A DNA stretch of 64,000 nt from Cyrtodaria siliqua (taxonomy: Eukaryota; Mollusca; Bivalvia; Adapedonta; Hiatellidae), in NCBI GenBank assembly GCA_037043455.1, contig JAWPHD010001348.1, forward strand, positions 62,001-126,000, given 5' to 3'. The position numbers and the translations under genes were made by a program. The notes beneath the pieces are model-generated. The model was not told the origin of the DNA. It searched no databases and worked only from the letters and a program-made list of their open reading frames with translations. Shown piece by piece: positions 13,501 through 28,500 of the stretch (positions within the stretch are counted from its first letter, which is position 1; every line of letters starts with the position of its first letter).

Positions 13501-16500
13501 GGCAGAGGGGTAGAATCCCCCCAAATTCATATTCATTTTATCATTTTTTGTTCATGTTCATTAAAGGTCTTCATCATGATCCCTGCATTGTTTCAGGTGC
13601 CATCTCGCTCACATCAAAAGAGCAGTGGCAGAAAAACAATAAACGTGGCTCCAGCGTAAATGGAGTTTTTACGATAGAATTTGCAGCAACTCTGCAGTTC
13701 AGGGTGAGAAGATTCTAGGCCCATTTTCTATATTTTATCACGATGTACATGGAAGATGAGCCTGGCATGTTCATGCCTGTTAGGCGCCATATAACCGGTA
13801 ATGTGTTGGTGCGCCTTAAAACCCCAATTCAATTATCTCAAATTAATGTTTAATCTTACATCAAGAACTCCTTAATTACAAATCAATTTTAGCATTAAGC
13901 TGAACTAGCCACTGGCACAACACATTAAGTGTATAGTTATAAGCATATGAACAATCAGACATTTCAAAAACATTTTTTTTTGAGGAATTGTTTTAAGAAC
14001 ATGTGAGTACGGACCAAAAGCATATTTTGGCAAACATCAGAAATTACCCAGTATTTAATAAAGATAATTTTATATTAATAAAACCAGAAAATGAATACAG
14101 ACGCTTTTTTGTGAGTTTTCTGCTTTACATGGTTACATTTTGTATCAAATTTCATATAGTGGTGCCCTTAACACTTTGTCAGTTGGCCGCTAAGTGAGAC
14201 TTTTGTGTTCCCGGAGTTCCTGGTCAGCTGCTGTCAGTACCTGCCCCTACAGGAGTATGTGAGCCTGTCACACAGTTGGTGCGAGTACAACCCCGCGTCT
14301 AGATGCTTCATGCAGGCACTCAGTTACCTACACTTTGAGTAAGTCCGTACAAAAAAATTCTGATGTATAATTTCTCAGCCCCTCTCATCCAGTATTATAT
14401 GGAGTCTCCTTAGCTAGTTTTCACTGTCTATAAATTTTTATTACAACAGAAGTTTCTTCACTGAACCATTTCATATTTATTACAAGGTGAGCAATTACCA
14501 GAATGTATACCCTGCTTTGCACCGTTAACGGTCAAACACATCTTATTGGAATGTGTAGACTTTGATCCTATGCATCAAAGGTACTACAATGTTAATACTA
14601 TGAGAGTTATTTGATACTATAGATTTTAGTCTTGTTTTAGATTTCCTGAAAGAAATCAGATTATATTATATATACATTATAATATGTTCTTCTATATATT
14701 TACTTGTTTATATACCCATTGACGGGCATTTGTAGATTTACATATATAATTTATATTACTACCATATCAGTCATTATTGGTAAATAGTTTTATCTTTATA
14801 TATTTACATTAATTTTTAATTTTCGCACAATATGACCTTTTTATGTGTCGACGTGCTGTAAAACACCGTTCGTTCGTTCGTTCGTTCGTTCGTTCGTTCG
14901 TTCGTTCGTTCGTTCGTTCGTTCGTTCGTTCGTTCGTTCATTCATTCACTGAACCATCTTTTAATTGTATAACGTCAAACCAGTTACGACTGCCCAGTCT
15001 TTCAACAAATCTAGAGAATTTTTTGGCTATCAGACCAGTATAGCATATAACAGACTGTTACATCTGTTACCAGTGAGGTGAGAGCTGCCCAGTGATTCAA
15101 CAATTCTAGCGAATTTGTTGCCTACGATACTTTCTTTAAGTCTAGACCGTATTAAACATTGTTATATTGTATTTCTGTGTCTGCAGTGAGCCAGTGAAGG
15201 CTGCCCAGTGTTTCAACAAGGCCAGAGATGGAGTGGCTAATGAGACATTCCTCAAGAACAGACTGTTGCAGACAGAGGAAACGCAAGTTAGAAAGCTTGA
15301 GGTGCTCTACTATCTAAAGGTAATACATTGTTACACATTTCAAAACATTCTTTGAATACAAAATATACTAGGTTTCACTACACTTCTTACCTTGTCTACA
15401 ATGAAGACGTATCTGTCAGAGTTGTGTTGATAATTTAAATTCTTCACAGCACGTAATTGGTTATACCTATTATATATCACTCTTCATATTTTTATTTCTG
15501 CACACAAGGCTCGACGCTAACTTTACAGACAGCTTGCCCATAGGGCAAGTCAACTCTGAAATTTACTTGCCCATGCGAATTTGTTGGTTGCCCAATTATT
15601 TAGACCCAAAATGTTTATTTTATAAGGATATATTGTAATATCATATTACTATTGTGTTATAGAACAAAAACACGAAAGAAATGAGGAATATCCAATCATT
15701 TATCATATTCAAGCGTATATGTATAGCAAAATGTTCGTTCAGTGTCAACAAACAATAGTCTTAACAATCTTGATCGTCCAAGCGTTTAATGGTGAATAAT
15801 TCTTAGAAAATACTATTCCTATTATAATTCAGACTGTAGCACAGTCTATCGATCATAATCAGTTGTGTTTAGATGCTAGGTAACATATTTTTTATAGTAA
15901 ATGAAAGCATCTCGTTACCAAAATGGCGTGGAAACGCGGACGAAAAAAAGCATTATTAGATGAGTGAGTTTTGTGATATTATATATAGTCCTTGTCACTC
16001 AGTTTGGAAGTTGCCCGACGGGATTGAGCCTTCGAAACTTTACATGCCCAGATCAATGCTGGGCAAGCGGACAGTCCTTAACGTCGAGCCCTGGCACACA
16101 TAATTGTTTTTGCCTATTTCATATGAGCTTCATAATTTTAATTCCTTACACACATAATTAGCACAACTGAGTATGATCACTTTTTGTGTAAGACGAGGAA
16201 AGCGCCATAGCTTCATTTGTCTCCGTGGCCGATGGGTTTACGAAGTTGCATTATAAACCTTCTCGCCTCACCGCTGCGGGTTCGAATCCCACTGGGAGCT
16301 CGACTTGTGAGAATGTGTTGATTCTTACGGATGGCGGGAGGTGTACTGGTTCTATCCAGGGAAAATAGGTGATCTATCCCACCACAAAAAAATTGACCAT
16401 CATAATTATAACCTTATATGTGTTGAAAATGATGTAAAACACCACGCAAACCAAGAAAATCTTTTGTTGGTAAGAAAGTAAACCGGGCAACCTCATATAT

Positions 16501-19500
16501 CGTGGTATCCGCCAAGTATGTTAAAGAACCATAGGAAACTATTCCTTAATAAGAGTAGGGCAGGTTCGGGGATTCCTTCCCGTCTCTGGGGTGGCTCTAA
16601 ATAACCTATAATGGGTTAATGAGCTGTTTAAACAACAACAGTCTTTCATATTATTGACTATGTTTATTTGATGTCTTTCTTCATAATTTAACAACATCGT
16701 GTAATTGATTATGCCTAAAAAAATTATCAGCTACATAAAATTAAAAAAATAATTATACGTAAAATTGTTTATGCTTATTCATATTTTATATCAACTTCAT
16801 AATTTTAATTCCTTACACATATAATTCCTTACACATATAATTGTTTCTACATATTTAATATCACATTTCGTAATTTATATTCTTCACAAGTATAATTATT
16901 CCATAAACTAACACCTGCACTCGTACCTCAGGTTATCCGACAGTTTGAGGAGTTTGGGGCACCAGATGTAGTTATCTCCCTTGCCAGGACAGCTGTAGAC
17001 GTGGCAGATGATGATGACCCAAACTTGGTAGGCTTGTTTTACAACTTGATTCTCTTCAATCTCATATTAATATCAGTATTGACTCAGACCCTGCCTTGGC
17101 ATCCAGAGCTCCATGAATAGGATAGCCCGACGCCCGGGGCTAGTCCAATCTGCATCCAGGCTAGTCTCTCTGTCAAAAATGGTTGCCCGTTGGGCTAGTC
17201 TAAAAAAATCTCGGGCCAATCAAAAATCCAACCAGAAATTATGTTTTATTGCGTGTAATTTGAAGCCGTATTTGTTGAAAATGATCTCCCTTCATTAAAG
17301 TTCATCAATTTGAAAGCGTGCATTTCATTGGTTGATTACATGATTTGAACCAATCACATTACAGCTTTCATTTTCACGCAAATTTGTCATGTTGGACAGA
17401 AGAAGAAAGATCACTCGAATATTAACAATTTGAACGTATATTTCGTTTTAATATTCTTTTTTTCCGATGAATTGCTGTATCATCTTTTTCTAAATAGCAA
17501 GTCTGTATCTTAAAAACGCTTAACAACGAACGCTTATTCACAAATGTAAGCTGCTAAATAACACCGGGAACGCGCGCCTGTTATAGAAGGTTTAATTTGC
17601 GGGACCCGGAACGTTTTTTGACGTGATTTGCGGTGCAATCCTAAAACTGTAAAAGAAAATAATATTTAGTTATGTGATGCAATGGATAAATAAAAGGAAA
17701 ATAGAACCTTCTTGTTTGATTCTAATCACATGTGTATTATTAATTAATTAATAAAACAAAGTAAAAAAGCAAAACATTCAATATCGACAAAATAATGTAC
17801 CGGCAACTATTCATTGGTAATAATAATTTCGGGGCAAGTTAAAAAAAATCGGGGCAAGTGACTTTTCAGTCAGGGCAAGTGGACTTTTGAAATCTACTTG
17901 CCCTGGGCTATTCCCCATTTTTAATTTTCTTGGAGCCCTGGTATCTGTCGATATTCTGACCCATCTTTGGTATGTTTGTTATAAAGGAAGCTTCTATTAA
18001 TATTATGCATAATTTAACTTTTTCAAATTGTTGTTTTAATCTTAGGTCTGTTCCATTAAAACTTACATGGGACTCCAGGATGGCACTTTTGAAATTGAAC
18101 ACCCGCTCACAGATGCAAAATTGAATTTAAAGAACAAAATTTCAGATAATAGGGTTCACCCATAGATATTTATTAAATTGCCTTCCTGGGGTCCCAGGTA
18201 TGTTTCAGTGGAATAGCCCTTATACATTTTCCACTCAGATATTGAATAATGAACTTCTTGTGGCTTTCACTTCATTATTTATTTATTTTTACAGAATTAT
18301 GGAAAATTATGGACCATTGTTTTGCCTAGATATTTTTACTTTAAAACAATAACTAGTATTTTAGACACTTACAGTGGCAGATATTCATCCCCTTCAGAGA
18401 TAGTTCTAGTTATGCTTGTCATTTATAACCATTAACACTTGTCTGGTGTTATACTAATCATGATGTTACTGGTTCCCTGCAGCCTACACTGTGGTCTAAA
18501 GTGTTCAAGTACCAGTTGGAGCTGGGCCACAACACTGAGGCATATAATGCAATGATAGAGAATCCTGACCCCAGTAGACGTAAGGACTGCCTGCGACAAC
18601 TTCTCATCAACCTGTGTGACCGTGGTGACCTCCAGTCGCTAGTTGACTTCCCGTATATAGACTTGGAAGAAGAGGTAATTATAAGGATACGTATTGTGTA
18701 TGTCCTATACTGCATAGTGAACGGGATTGGTAAAAAATGATGATTCTCTCCCTCAATAAATGTTGGGGTCAAAAGGTTCAAGGTCACGAGGACCAGATAA
18801 TTAAAAACCTTAATCGCTCTTGCTCTTTAATACTTACAGCCACTTGCATGAAGCTTCACATGTTGACTGTCCATGGTGAGAGGATGACCGCTTTACATTT
18901 TAGGGTCAATAGGTTCAATATAGTGAAAAATCTTTTCTGCTCTATAACTGTTTAAGATTTGTAGCTACAGTCATGAAACTTAACATGTAGACTGTCCATG
19001 GTGAGAGGATGACACCTTTAGATTTTGGGGTCAATAGGTTCTGGGTCAGTGTCATGACCTGATCATGAAAAACCTTGTCCGCTCCGTATCTCCAAGATTT
19101 GTAGCCACACGCATGAAACTTCACAAGTAGACTGACCTTGGTGAGAAAACGAACCCTTACATTTTGGGGTCAATAGGTTCAAGACCTAAGTCACCATTAC
19201 CTGACCTTGAATTCACCAACCATTCTTGAGAATATTCTTAGACTTAAGCCCAAGTATGTACATTTCAGTCACACATATTGATATAATTTTAAAGGATAAA
19301 CGTTCATAAGAAGCTGCTATGTATAAATATGATAAATTCTAATAAATAGCAACGTCATACGATTGTTTATCTATGAAGGTCATGGCAATGTGAATGAAAT
19401 TTTAGTACTTGAGCTCAAGTCTAATATTGTCTGAAGAATGGTTGACGAATTCCAGGCCAGATAACGAAAAACCTCTGCCAGTCTATATTTCCGATTTTAT

Positions 19501-22500
19501 ATTATTTCCAAGGTTCGTAGCCAGACTTATGGCACTTCACAGGTAAACTTCCTTGGTCCATGCTGTGTTATATCAGTCGACCCTCCTGGACGACAGTTCT
19601 AGTAGTAGATTTCTATTTATTATGTGAGTCGAAACACGCGAAAACGACCCTTCAGACAAAATTCTGACATGTTATGTTTGTTGATGTTTATGAAACATGG
19701 TGATTTTCTCTTTAAAAATCTCTTTGTTTTATATTGTTATCTTAATTAAAAATGATGTTATCTCAATTTGAAAATTAAAACATTAAAAAATTAAAAGATC
19801 GTACTCACCATTAATTTTGACGTTGACGTCGGCGTCTTGGACGACGTCGTTGATTAAACAACAAAAATAACAAAACATAAACAATTACCATTTTCTATAG
19901 CATCAACTATTTATATTAAGAAAACATATTCCCTATGATATACCGTATTTGTCGGCGTATAGCGCGCATGCGCATATAACGCGCACCCCGACTTTGGGCC
20001 TGAAATCCTTGGAAAAAAACTTTTTGTTATGTATTGTTTCGTAAACCGCACATAAAAGACATGTGTTTTCAATTTCAGGACAGCAGAGCGCCATTTTGAA
20101 TCATTGACCAAAGAGGAAATGTAAAACGAATTTTGATTGGCTAAAACAAGCTGCATGTTAGACTGTGTTTTTTTAATCAAGTGTAAATAAACTTGTACTG
20201 TTGAGCGTACTTTTGTTGTTTACTCAAGTTTCAATAAAATAAAAATCCCCACGCCGGTGTTCAACTTTTATTACGATCATATTAAATTTATTAATCTGGT
20301 GTTTCCAGGTTATTAACTCTTGCTTGTCAATTTGAAGGTGTTGACAATTTGAAGGTGTTGACAGTTTGAGAGGTTTCTCGAAATGAGATGCATTGTCTTG
20401 TGGCATCACCTATTAAACGCATTTTCCTAACACATAGTGTCAGCACCTACTCAAACTTGTGAAGTAATCAAGGACAATTAAGGAATTGACATTTTTCTGT
20501 GTACATGTTTGTTTAATAATCACCATAGTCATCGTTGTTTGCGGTCAGATTAACAAAAACCAAACACTTCACACATTTTCCCAGTCAATTAAACCCTTTA
20601 TGAATAATCAAGATTCTACGTTGTCAAAATTCAGAATCGACTTTAACAAATAAATTTTTGCGGTAAATCAATACCCGGTAGTCGTCGTTAGGAAGAAAAC
20701 AGAATATTCTATTCTATTCTATTCACGGTGAACCCGTCTACGTAAATCGGAAACCACAGCCTCGTTATCATTTCACTTTGCCGATTGATGTAAACAATGA
20801 TATTTTTCAACATTTCAATGGTATTTTCTCAACAATAAACAACATAAAACATGGTTAAGTTTGATTTTATTATTTTATTGATAATAAGCATATAGCATAC
20901 AACGCATTTTATTGAAACAATAGAAACAAGCCAACTTTTGTTTGATTCAATCTCTCTAGTAAACGGCCGGTCTTGCGACTTTTTGAAACCCACAAAACTT
21001 CTCGTCTTGGCTGAAAAAAATAGTAAATCATTACTTGTTGCTTAAACCGCGCACACCAACTTTAGCCATAGAATCTGGGGTAAAAAAGTGCGCGCTATAC
21101 GCCGAGGAATACGGTAATACTTAGGTAAAACACAAAGTGACGAGGATTAGTAATTAATTGATTACCGGCCGACGTCATAAATTGTTACTTTATGACGTCG
21201 TCGTCTGAAAGTCCAACGTCCGAAGGGACGTTTTCGCGTGTTGCGGCTCATCTATCTGACACGTGTTTACTGACCATGATCATGATGACTGTTACAGGTA
21301 GAGAGTATCCTGGAGAGCCGTGCTCGCTGTATGGATCTGACCACACATAACTACTACGACCTGCTCTATGCCTTCCACATATTCAGGAATAATTACAGGA
21401 AGGGTAGGTCACTCTAACATACAATGATTTTACAAATATAATAACTAGATTGGGGAAAAACTCGAACACTTTTTTATAATTTTATAAAATAAGTTAAGTA
21501 TAGAAAAATGAAAACAAAATGATCAGCTAAGAAATACATTTTTATGAGGCATTGAAAATGTGTATTATTAAACCTGAAAATAAGTTCATAACATTTTTAC
21601 CTGTATTATCAAGTTTTTAATAGTGCGCCAAGTGTGTTAAAGAAATTATGTTAATTGATAGTTATCAGTTTCACATTCATGTTGTTTTCCTCTTCAGCTG
21701 GCAGCGTCATGTACGAGCATGGTATGAGACTTGGTCGGGAAGTGCCAGGTAGACACGGGCTCCAGCGACAAGCCCAGTGTTACCTGTCCGCCCTTAATGC
21801 CCTACGTCTGGTCAAACCTGAATACTCGTGGATAATCAAGCCCATGCCGGTCTTCAGACATGATGTTAGTCTAGTTGTAAAATTTATATTTCATATTTTA
21901 GTCTATAGAAACTTCTTTGAAGTCTGAGATTTTTTTGACTTGCCATTCGAGAATGGTGGAAGGGAATACAGTGTAACGCCTGTCCTAGCATCCGTCCGTC
22001 AGTGTCAAAAATGTTGTCCAGATTTAAATGGGGTAATTGTTATTCATTCTTCTCCAAACTTGAGTAATTTGTTAAATTGTATCTGGACACAATACAATGT
22101 CTCAGGCAAATTTAATAATCGGCTCCATCGCCTCAGTATTTCCAGAGTTATGTCCCTTGTATGGTAATCGGCCCCATTGCCTCAGTAATCTCTGAGTTAA
22201 GCCCCTTGGAATAGTATAAAATCACGAAATTAATGTCCGAAAGACAATTTCCTTAATGTGCGAAGCAATAATGGGGGCAGTCGTGTCCTATGGACGCATT
22301 CCTAGTTTTATCATGAAGCAGATAATTAATACTTGTGCATACTCCACCGTAGAAGGGTGTGACCACTGTCGATAACTTGTAGCACGTGTCAACAAGTAAC
22401 AGTTGAGGGAAGAACGTCTGCAATCTGGCAATTCAATCAACTTTATGCCAACTCGGCATCTTGGAAACTAACAATTGGACAGTAAGGTGTGGCTATGACT

Positions 22501-25500
22501 AATCATTTTAAAAAACCTTTTGTCTGTTCATATTTTTGTTTTGATGACTTAATAGGGATATAATGAAACGAAGGGTAATACATAGAATGTTTAATGTTTT
22601 ATTTTGTAAATAGAAAAGTGTCAGTTCTTATGGATGGCCGGAGGTATACAGTACTGGTTCTACCCAGGAATAAGTGGGTGGTCTGCCTCCACCACTGAAA
22701 ACTCGACCGTCATACGTAGCCTAAAATGTGTTGAAAACTGATGTTAAAACACAAAACAAAATGTAGATAAGAAATCATTTTCAGTACCTATCAGGTTGCA
22801 AATGCAAGATATTGATTTATTCAAGTGAAATGCTGTGACGTTCAGTTTGTATCAAATCTGTTTCAAGTTTGTAGCTATTAACCAATATTTTCTGTCAACA
22901 GCTTGCATCGGGAGAAGGACACATGAGATCACCAAAACATAGCCTGAATGGTGAAGAACTGGATGCAAAATGTGAGTCGCGGCAACATTGCCATATAAGC
23001 ATATAGTACTATTTAACTGAGAAGGTGTATATCTGAACTGTCTGTATATTTGGAAAGTAATTTTTGGTTTACTCTTTGTACAGGTCAGAAGGACAGTATA
23101 TTTTAAAGATCACTAGTCCTTTGGACCACTAGTCCTTTTATTTGGACTATATCCAGAAATAGTTGTGTTAAACCCTGACATTCAGATTTGTTTACATCGT
23201 TGAAAGCTGGGCACATTGGCATACACACAAGATCTCATTGCTGGAGGAATTCTGTGGCTTTTGTTTTTGACTGACACTGTATAGTGTGTTGGTTGGTAAA
23301 TGGTGTGTTTATAATCAATAGCTTGGCCGTCTTTTTGCGCTGCCGTGGCCCTGATTGTAAAGACCCTGCATTTGAAACCTTCTCGCCTCTCACCACTTTG
23401 GGTTCAATTCCAACCGGGAGCTGGACTTGTTAGTGAGAAAGTGTCGATCCATAGGGATGGCGGGAGGCATACAGTACTCACTGGTTCTACTCAGGAAAAA
23501 GTGGGTGGTTTGTTTCCACCACGAAAAACATTGACTGTCACATATAGCCTAAAATGTGCTGAAAATGATGTAAAAAAAAACATTCAACCAACCATACTTG
23601 GTTTTATGCTTCATCTTTTATCTGTTATAACCGAATAAACAGGCCCCTTGCCTAAAGCGCAGAGATAATAGCATTATTGTAACAGCATGCAATAATATGC
23701 CTAATATTTCAGCCTCCAAGTTTGAGATCCTGGAACTTCATGACATCGAGAAGGAGTTTATGTTGGTGGACGCCCGACTCCGACTTCTGGCAAACGATGA
23801 TGACCCGGCCCTGGCTGCTGGTAGGTCACATAACTCTTCTCATGCATAGGATTAGAAAACCATGCAGGTGTGATCCCCCACTGCTCCAGTATCATAAATG
23901 AAACTGTAAAACAAGGTTCTTGTTATGTCTAAATGAAATCAGTTCAAAATCAATCACTTCTGCATTCACTTACAAGTTGTTTAATAAAATACATGTAATC
24001 TTGAATTGAATTGAATTGGGTTTTAAGGCGTACCAACACATGCCTAACAGGCATGAACAAACAGGCATGAACATGCCAGGCTCATCCTCCATGTACATCG
24101 AGATAAAATATGGAGAATGGGCCTAGAACCTTCTCACCCTGAACTGCAGAGTTGCTGCAAATTCTATCGTAGAAACTCCATTTACACTGGAGCCACGTTT
24201 ATTGTTTTTCTGCCACTGCTCTTTTGATGTGAACGAGATGGCACCTGAAACAATGCAGGGATCATGATGAAGACCTTCAGGCTTTAATGAACATGAACAA
24301 AAAATGATAAAATGAACATGAATTTGGGGGGATTCTACCCCTCTGCCTACCCCTCCAAAGGGATCTGCAGTGGCCCTATTCTTTGCCCCGTGACAAAACG
24401 GGGCCTCCGAGAACCACACGGGGCACATGTCATCTTGATGGATTGGATTAGCAACATTACTGTTACATATGACATTAGAGTTTAAGCTTTATTATAAATC
24501 AGAATAGGACAATTTAATTTACATGGTTAAGGAAATTTTAATCTCATTGTATGCAGGCGGTACCCCTGGGGCTGATGAGATGGTAGGACTCCTCGTCAAT
24601 GCTGGCATGTACGACCGGGCTGTGATTCTGTGTCGAGCGTTCGATCTACAGCTATACCCGGTGTTTGATAGCTTATCTCTCAGGTAAAACACGACTGAAT
24701 GACGTGGATTGTCGGATATAATATGATGTAATTTTGACATACGGCTATATCGAAGTAGTCAAGCATTAAAATTAGAATGACGGTTTATTATAACCCCGGC
24801 TTTGACGTGGGGGTTATATAGGAATCACGTCCGTCGCGTAAAACATTTTTGTCGCATCACATTTTTTCCCATCGCATATCACATTTTTATTACTTGCATT
24901 CCTCACAGTTTTGAATGGGCTGTTCCCAAACTTCATATACACATAACTACTGATTACTATATGTCCCTCTACATCACACATGGTTGATTGCCTAATTTAT
25001 TACAGAATTATGGCCCTTTGTTTAACTTAGAATTTAGGCGAGGGTATTCATCACCTTCAGTGAAAGTTCATGTTAATCCAGTATTATGTTGACTTTAAAG
25101 TCGCTTGCATATAAATGAATAAAAGGTAATAAAATTTGGAGTTTTATTATAATTTGCATTGAACCATTAAAGGGACACATGACAATCCTGAGTTTTATTA
25201 ATGCATTAAAATTAGTAACTCACTTTAATAATCCTGCCTCATTTTTACTTAAAAACAGCTCGCTTATAATTAAATAAAAATTTGAGATTTCAAATTTCTT
25301 CAAAATTCTACCAAATTTTTAAATATATTATTGGTGCAGTATTATGAAAAGTTAGTATTATGTAAAAAATTGCTTTGAACAATTCGAATAATTAATATCA
25401 ATGATTGCACATATGCAAGTTATATTAAAAACTAACGGGACGCCGTGAGTTTCAAACAATTCAAGATTGCCATGTGTCCCTTTAAAATAACTATAAAATG

Positions 25501-28500
25501 ATTTGCAAATCAGTAAGTTAAGTAGAAAAACTAATGGGATTCTGCAAGTTTAAACAATTCAGGATTGCCATGTGACCCTTTAAGAAAGCAAGAAAACAAT
25601 TGACTTAAATACACATTAAATATTTATATACATTCACTGGGTTGTTAATTTCTTCATAGAGTTTCTTTTAAAACAGGAAGTTAAATAATGGCTGCATTTT
25701 GGCAAGTCTTGAGTTTGTTAAAGTGTTATATTTAAATGATTAAGCTAGAACAGAAATGTTGCTTCATTTTCAGATGTATTAATCTAGCACGTAACAGTTC
25801 CTACCACATGCGAGGGGATAATGATTACACATCACATGCCTGGGATTGGCTCAAAACTAACAACCTTACACTTACAAACATCGCCAAGGAGAACAGGTGG
25901 GTAATCAGGTGGTGATAATTTGCCATGGAAAACAGGTGCTTTTATAATCGGGTTTAGTGTTAGTTTGTCATGGAAATCAGGTGTGTTATGAGTGCTCGGG
26001 AAAGCAGGTGCAGTTAGTTTGGGTTAGTGTTGGTTTGCCAAAGAAAACCGATGCATAATCAGTTTTAGTGTTAGTTTGCCACAGAAGACCGGTGCAGTAT
26101 CATCTTCCAATTGGTGTTATTACAGTTTTTGCCAAGGAAAACGTGTTATCAGGTTATTGCCAAGAAAACAGATGTGTTACCGGGTTATTGCCAAGAAAAC
26201 AGATGTGTTATCGGGTTATTGCCAAGAAAACAGATGTGTTATCAGGTTATTGCCAAGAAAACAGATGTGTTATCGGGTTATTGCCAAGAAAACAGATGTG
26301 TTATCGGGTTAAGTGTTAAGTTTGCTAAAGAAAATAAGGGTGTAGAAAACAGAGTTAGTGTAAGTTAAGAAACTGGGCTTCATTTAACAGCAATGTTGAA
26401 AACATATTTATGAACTTGTTACTGGAGATCGCTGAGCCCGATACTTATATTTAGTTATCGGTGGTACATTTTCAATTTCTTTTGTTTTCTTACTTAATTT
26501 TTGATTCGGTGGTTTCACGACTCCGGCCGATAAAAGGCTTTGGGTATTGTTTAACCACTTATAGGATATGTTGTCTGCTTTTTAATTTAGTCTTTTGGCT
26601 GTTACTTGTGATACGCAGGCTTCATAACCGCTGCGCCCAACTAAATTCCATTATGTTTATTTCGCTCTTCGGGGCATTTAATTTTATTAGATACTGGGAC
26701 CATACGCCGTACGACATGGGGAAGCCATGAACCCCATGCCCACCGCCATATGCATGCCATCTTCGGGATGGTTAAAATTCTGTACTATTGATTTTATTAA
26801 TATTGAGTTCTGCTCAACTCGGGGCTAGAGGGCGTGAGCGGTAGCTAGCATATTTCACTACCGCTCATGAACAGTCTCAATCAAACCGAGACTGCAATAT
26901 TTCGTATGTGTCGTGCTCGGCCGTTTCCAAAGGTTCATAATCATACTCTTTTTTTCAGACAGTATTTTCAGCAAGAAGCTATTGCTTGGTAGCCGAGTAT
27001 TCTTACATTGTTGCCATAAAACATAATTTCAATGACAAACCTTGTTAGCTCTACTGGCCAAGGGCCAGCAGAGCTTATGGGATGGTGTGTTGTCCGTTGT
27101 CCGTCCGTCCGTCCGTCCGTTAACTTTTGCTTGTGTACACTCTAGAGGCCACATTTCTGATGCAATCATCATGAAACTTTGTCAGAATGTTTGTCTCAAT
27201 GAAATCTCGGTCAAGTTCGAAAATGGGTCATGTGGGGTCAAAAACTAGGTCACTAGGTCAAATATTGAAAAAACCTTGTGTACACTCTAGAGGCCATATT
27301 TTTGACCGGAGCTTGATGCAACTTTGTCAGAATGTTTGTCTTAATTATATCTTGGTCAAGTTTGAAAATGGGTCACATGGGATTAAAAACTAGGTCACTA
27401 GGTCAAATACTTGAAAAACCTTGTGTACACTCTACAAGCCGTATTTCTGACCCAATCTTGATGAAACTTTGTCAAAATGTTTGTCTTAATTATATCTTGG
27501 TCAAGTTCAAAAATGGGTCACATGGTGTTAAAAACTAGGTCACTAGGTCAAACTTTGGAAAAACCGTGTGTACACTCTAGAGGCCATATTTTTGACCCGA
27601 TCTTGATGAAACTTTGTCAGAATGTTTGTCTCAATGAAATCTCGGTCAAGTTCAAAAATGGGTCATGTGGGGTCAAAAACTAGGTCACTAGGTCAAATAC
27701 TTGAAAAAACTTGTGTACACTCTAGAGGTCATACTTGTTACCCAATCTTGATGAAACTTTGTCAAATTGTTTATCTTAATTATATCTTGATCAAGTTCGG
27801 AAATGGGTCACATGAAGTTAAAAACTAGGTCACTAGGTCAAATATTGGAAAAACCTTGTGTACACTCTAGAGGCCATATTTTTGACCCGAGCTTGATGCA
27901 ACTTTGTCAGAATGTTTATCTTAATTGTTTGTCTCAATGAAATCTTGGTCAAGTTCAAAAATGGGTCATGTGGGGTCAAAAACTAGGTCACTAGGTCAAA
28001 TATTGGAAAAACCTTGTGTACACTCTAGAGGCCATATTTTAGACCCGAGCTTGATGCAACTTTGTCAGAATGTTTGTCTTAATTATATCTTGGTCAAGTT
28101 TGAAAATGGGTCACATGGGGTTAAAAACTAGGTCACTAGGTCAAATACTTGAAAAACCTTGTGTACACTCTAGAAGCCGTATTTCTGACCCAATCTTGAT
28201 GAAACTTTGTCAAAATGTTTGTCTTAATTTTATCTTGGTCAAGTTCAAAAATGGGTCACATGGTGTTAAAAACTAGGTCACTAGGTCAAACTTTGGAAAA
28301 ACCGTGTGTACACTCTAGAGGCCATATTTTTGACCCGATCTTGATGCAATTTTGTCAGAATATTTGTCTCAATTATAGCTTGCTAAAATACGAAAATGGG
28401 TCACACAGGGTCGAAAACTAGGTCACTAGGTCAAATACTTGAAAAACCTTGTGTACACTCTAGACGCCATATTTTTTTTCATTCGATCTTTACCAAACTT

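Noticed and set aside
18501..18740. AUG-initiated 79-codon frame as a separate small gene (likewise 5773, 32387, 35396)
   Set aside because: These are Nup160 exons read past their splice sites; the true exon limits are given by AG/GT and phase.
24123..24428. 101-codon minus frame and the similar 76-codon frame at 13429
   Set aside because: Both are translations of the same interspersed repeat in two places. There is no host protein family and the frames are not kept in the third copy.
26068..26368. Regular direct repeats that look CRISPR-like, with three overlapping open frames
   Set aside because: The 31-bp units are head to tail without unique spacers, in an intron of an animal gene: a minisatellite.
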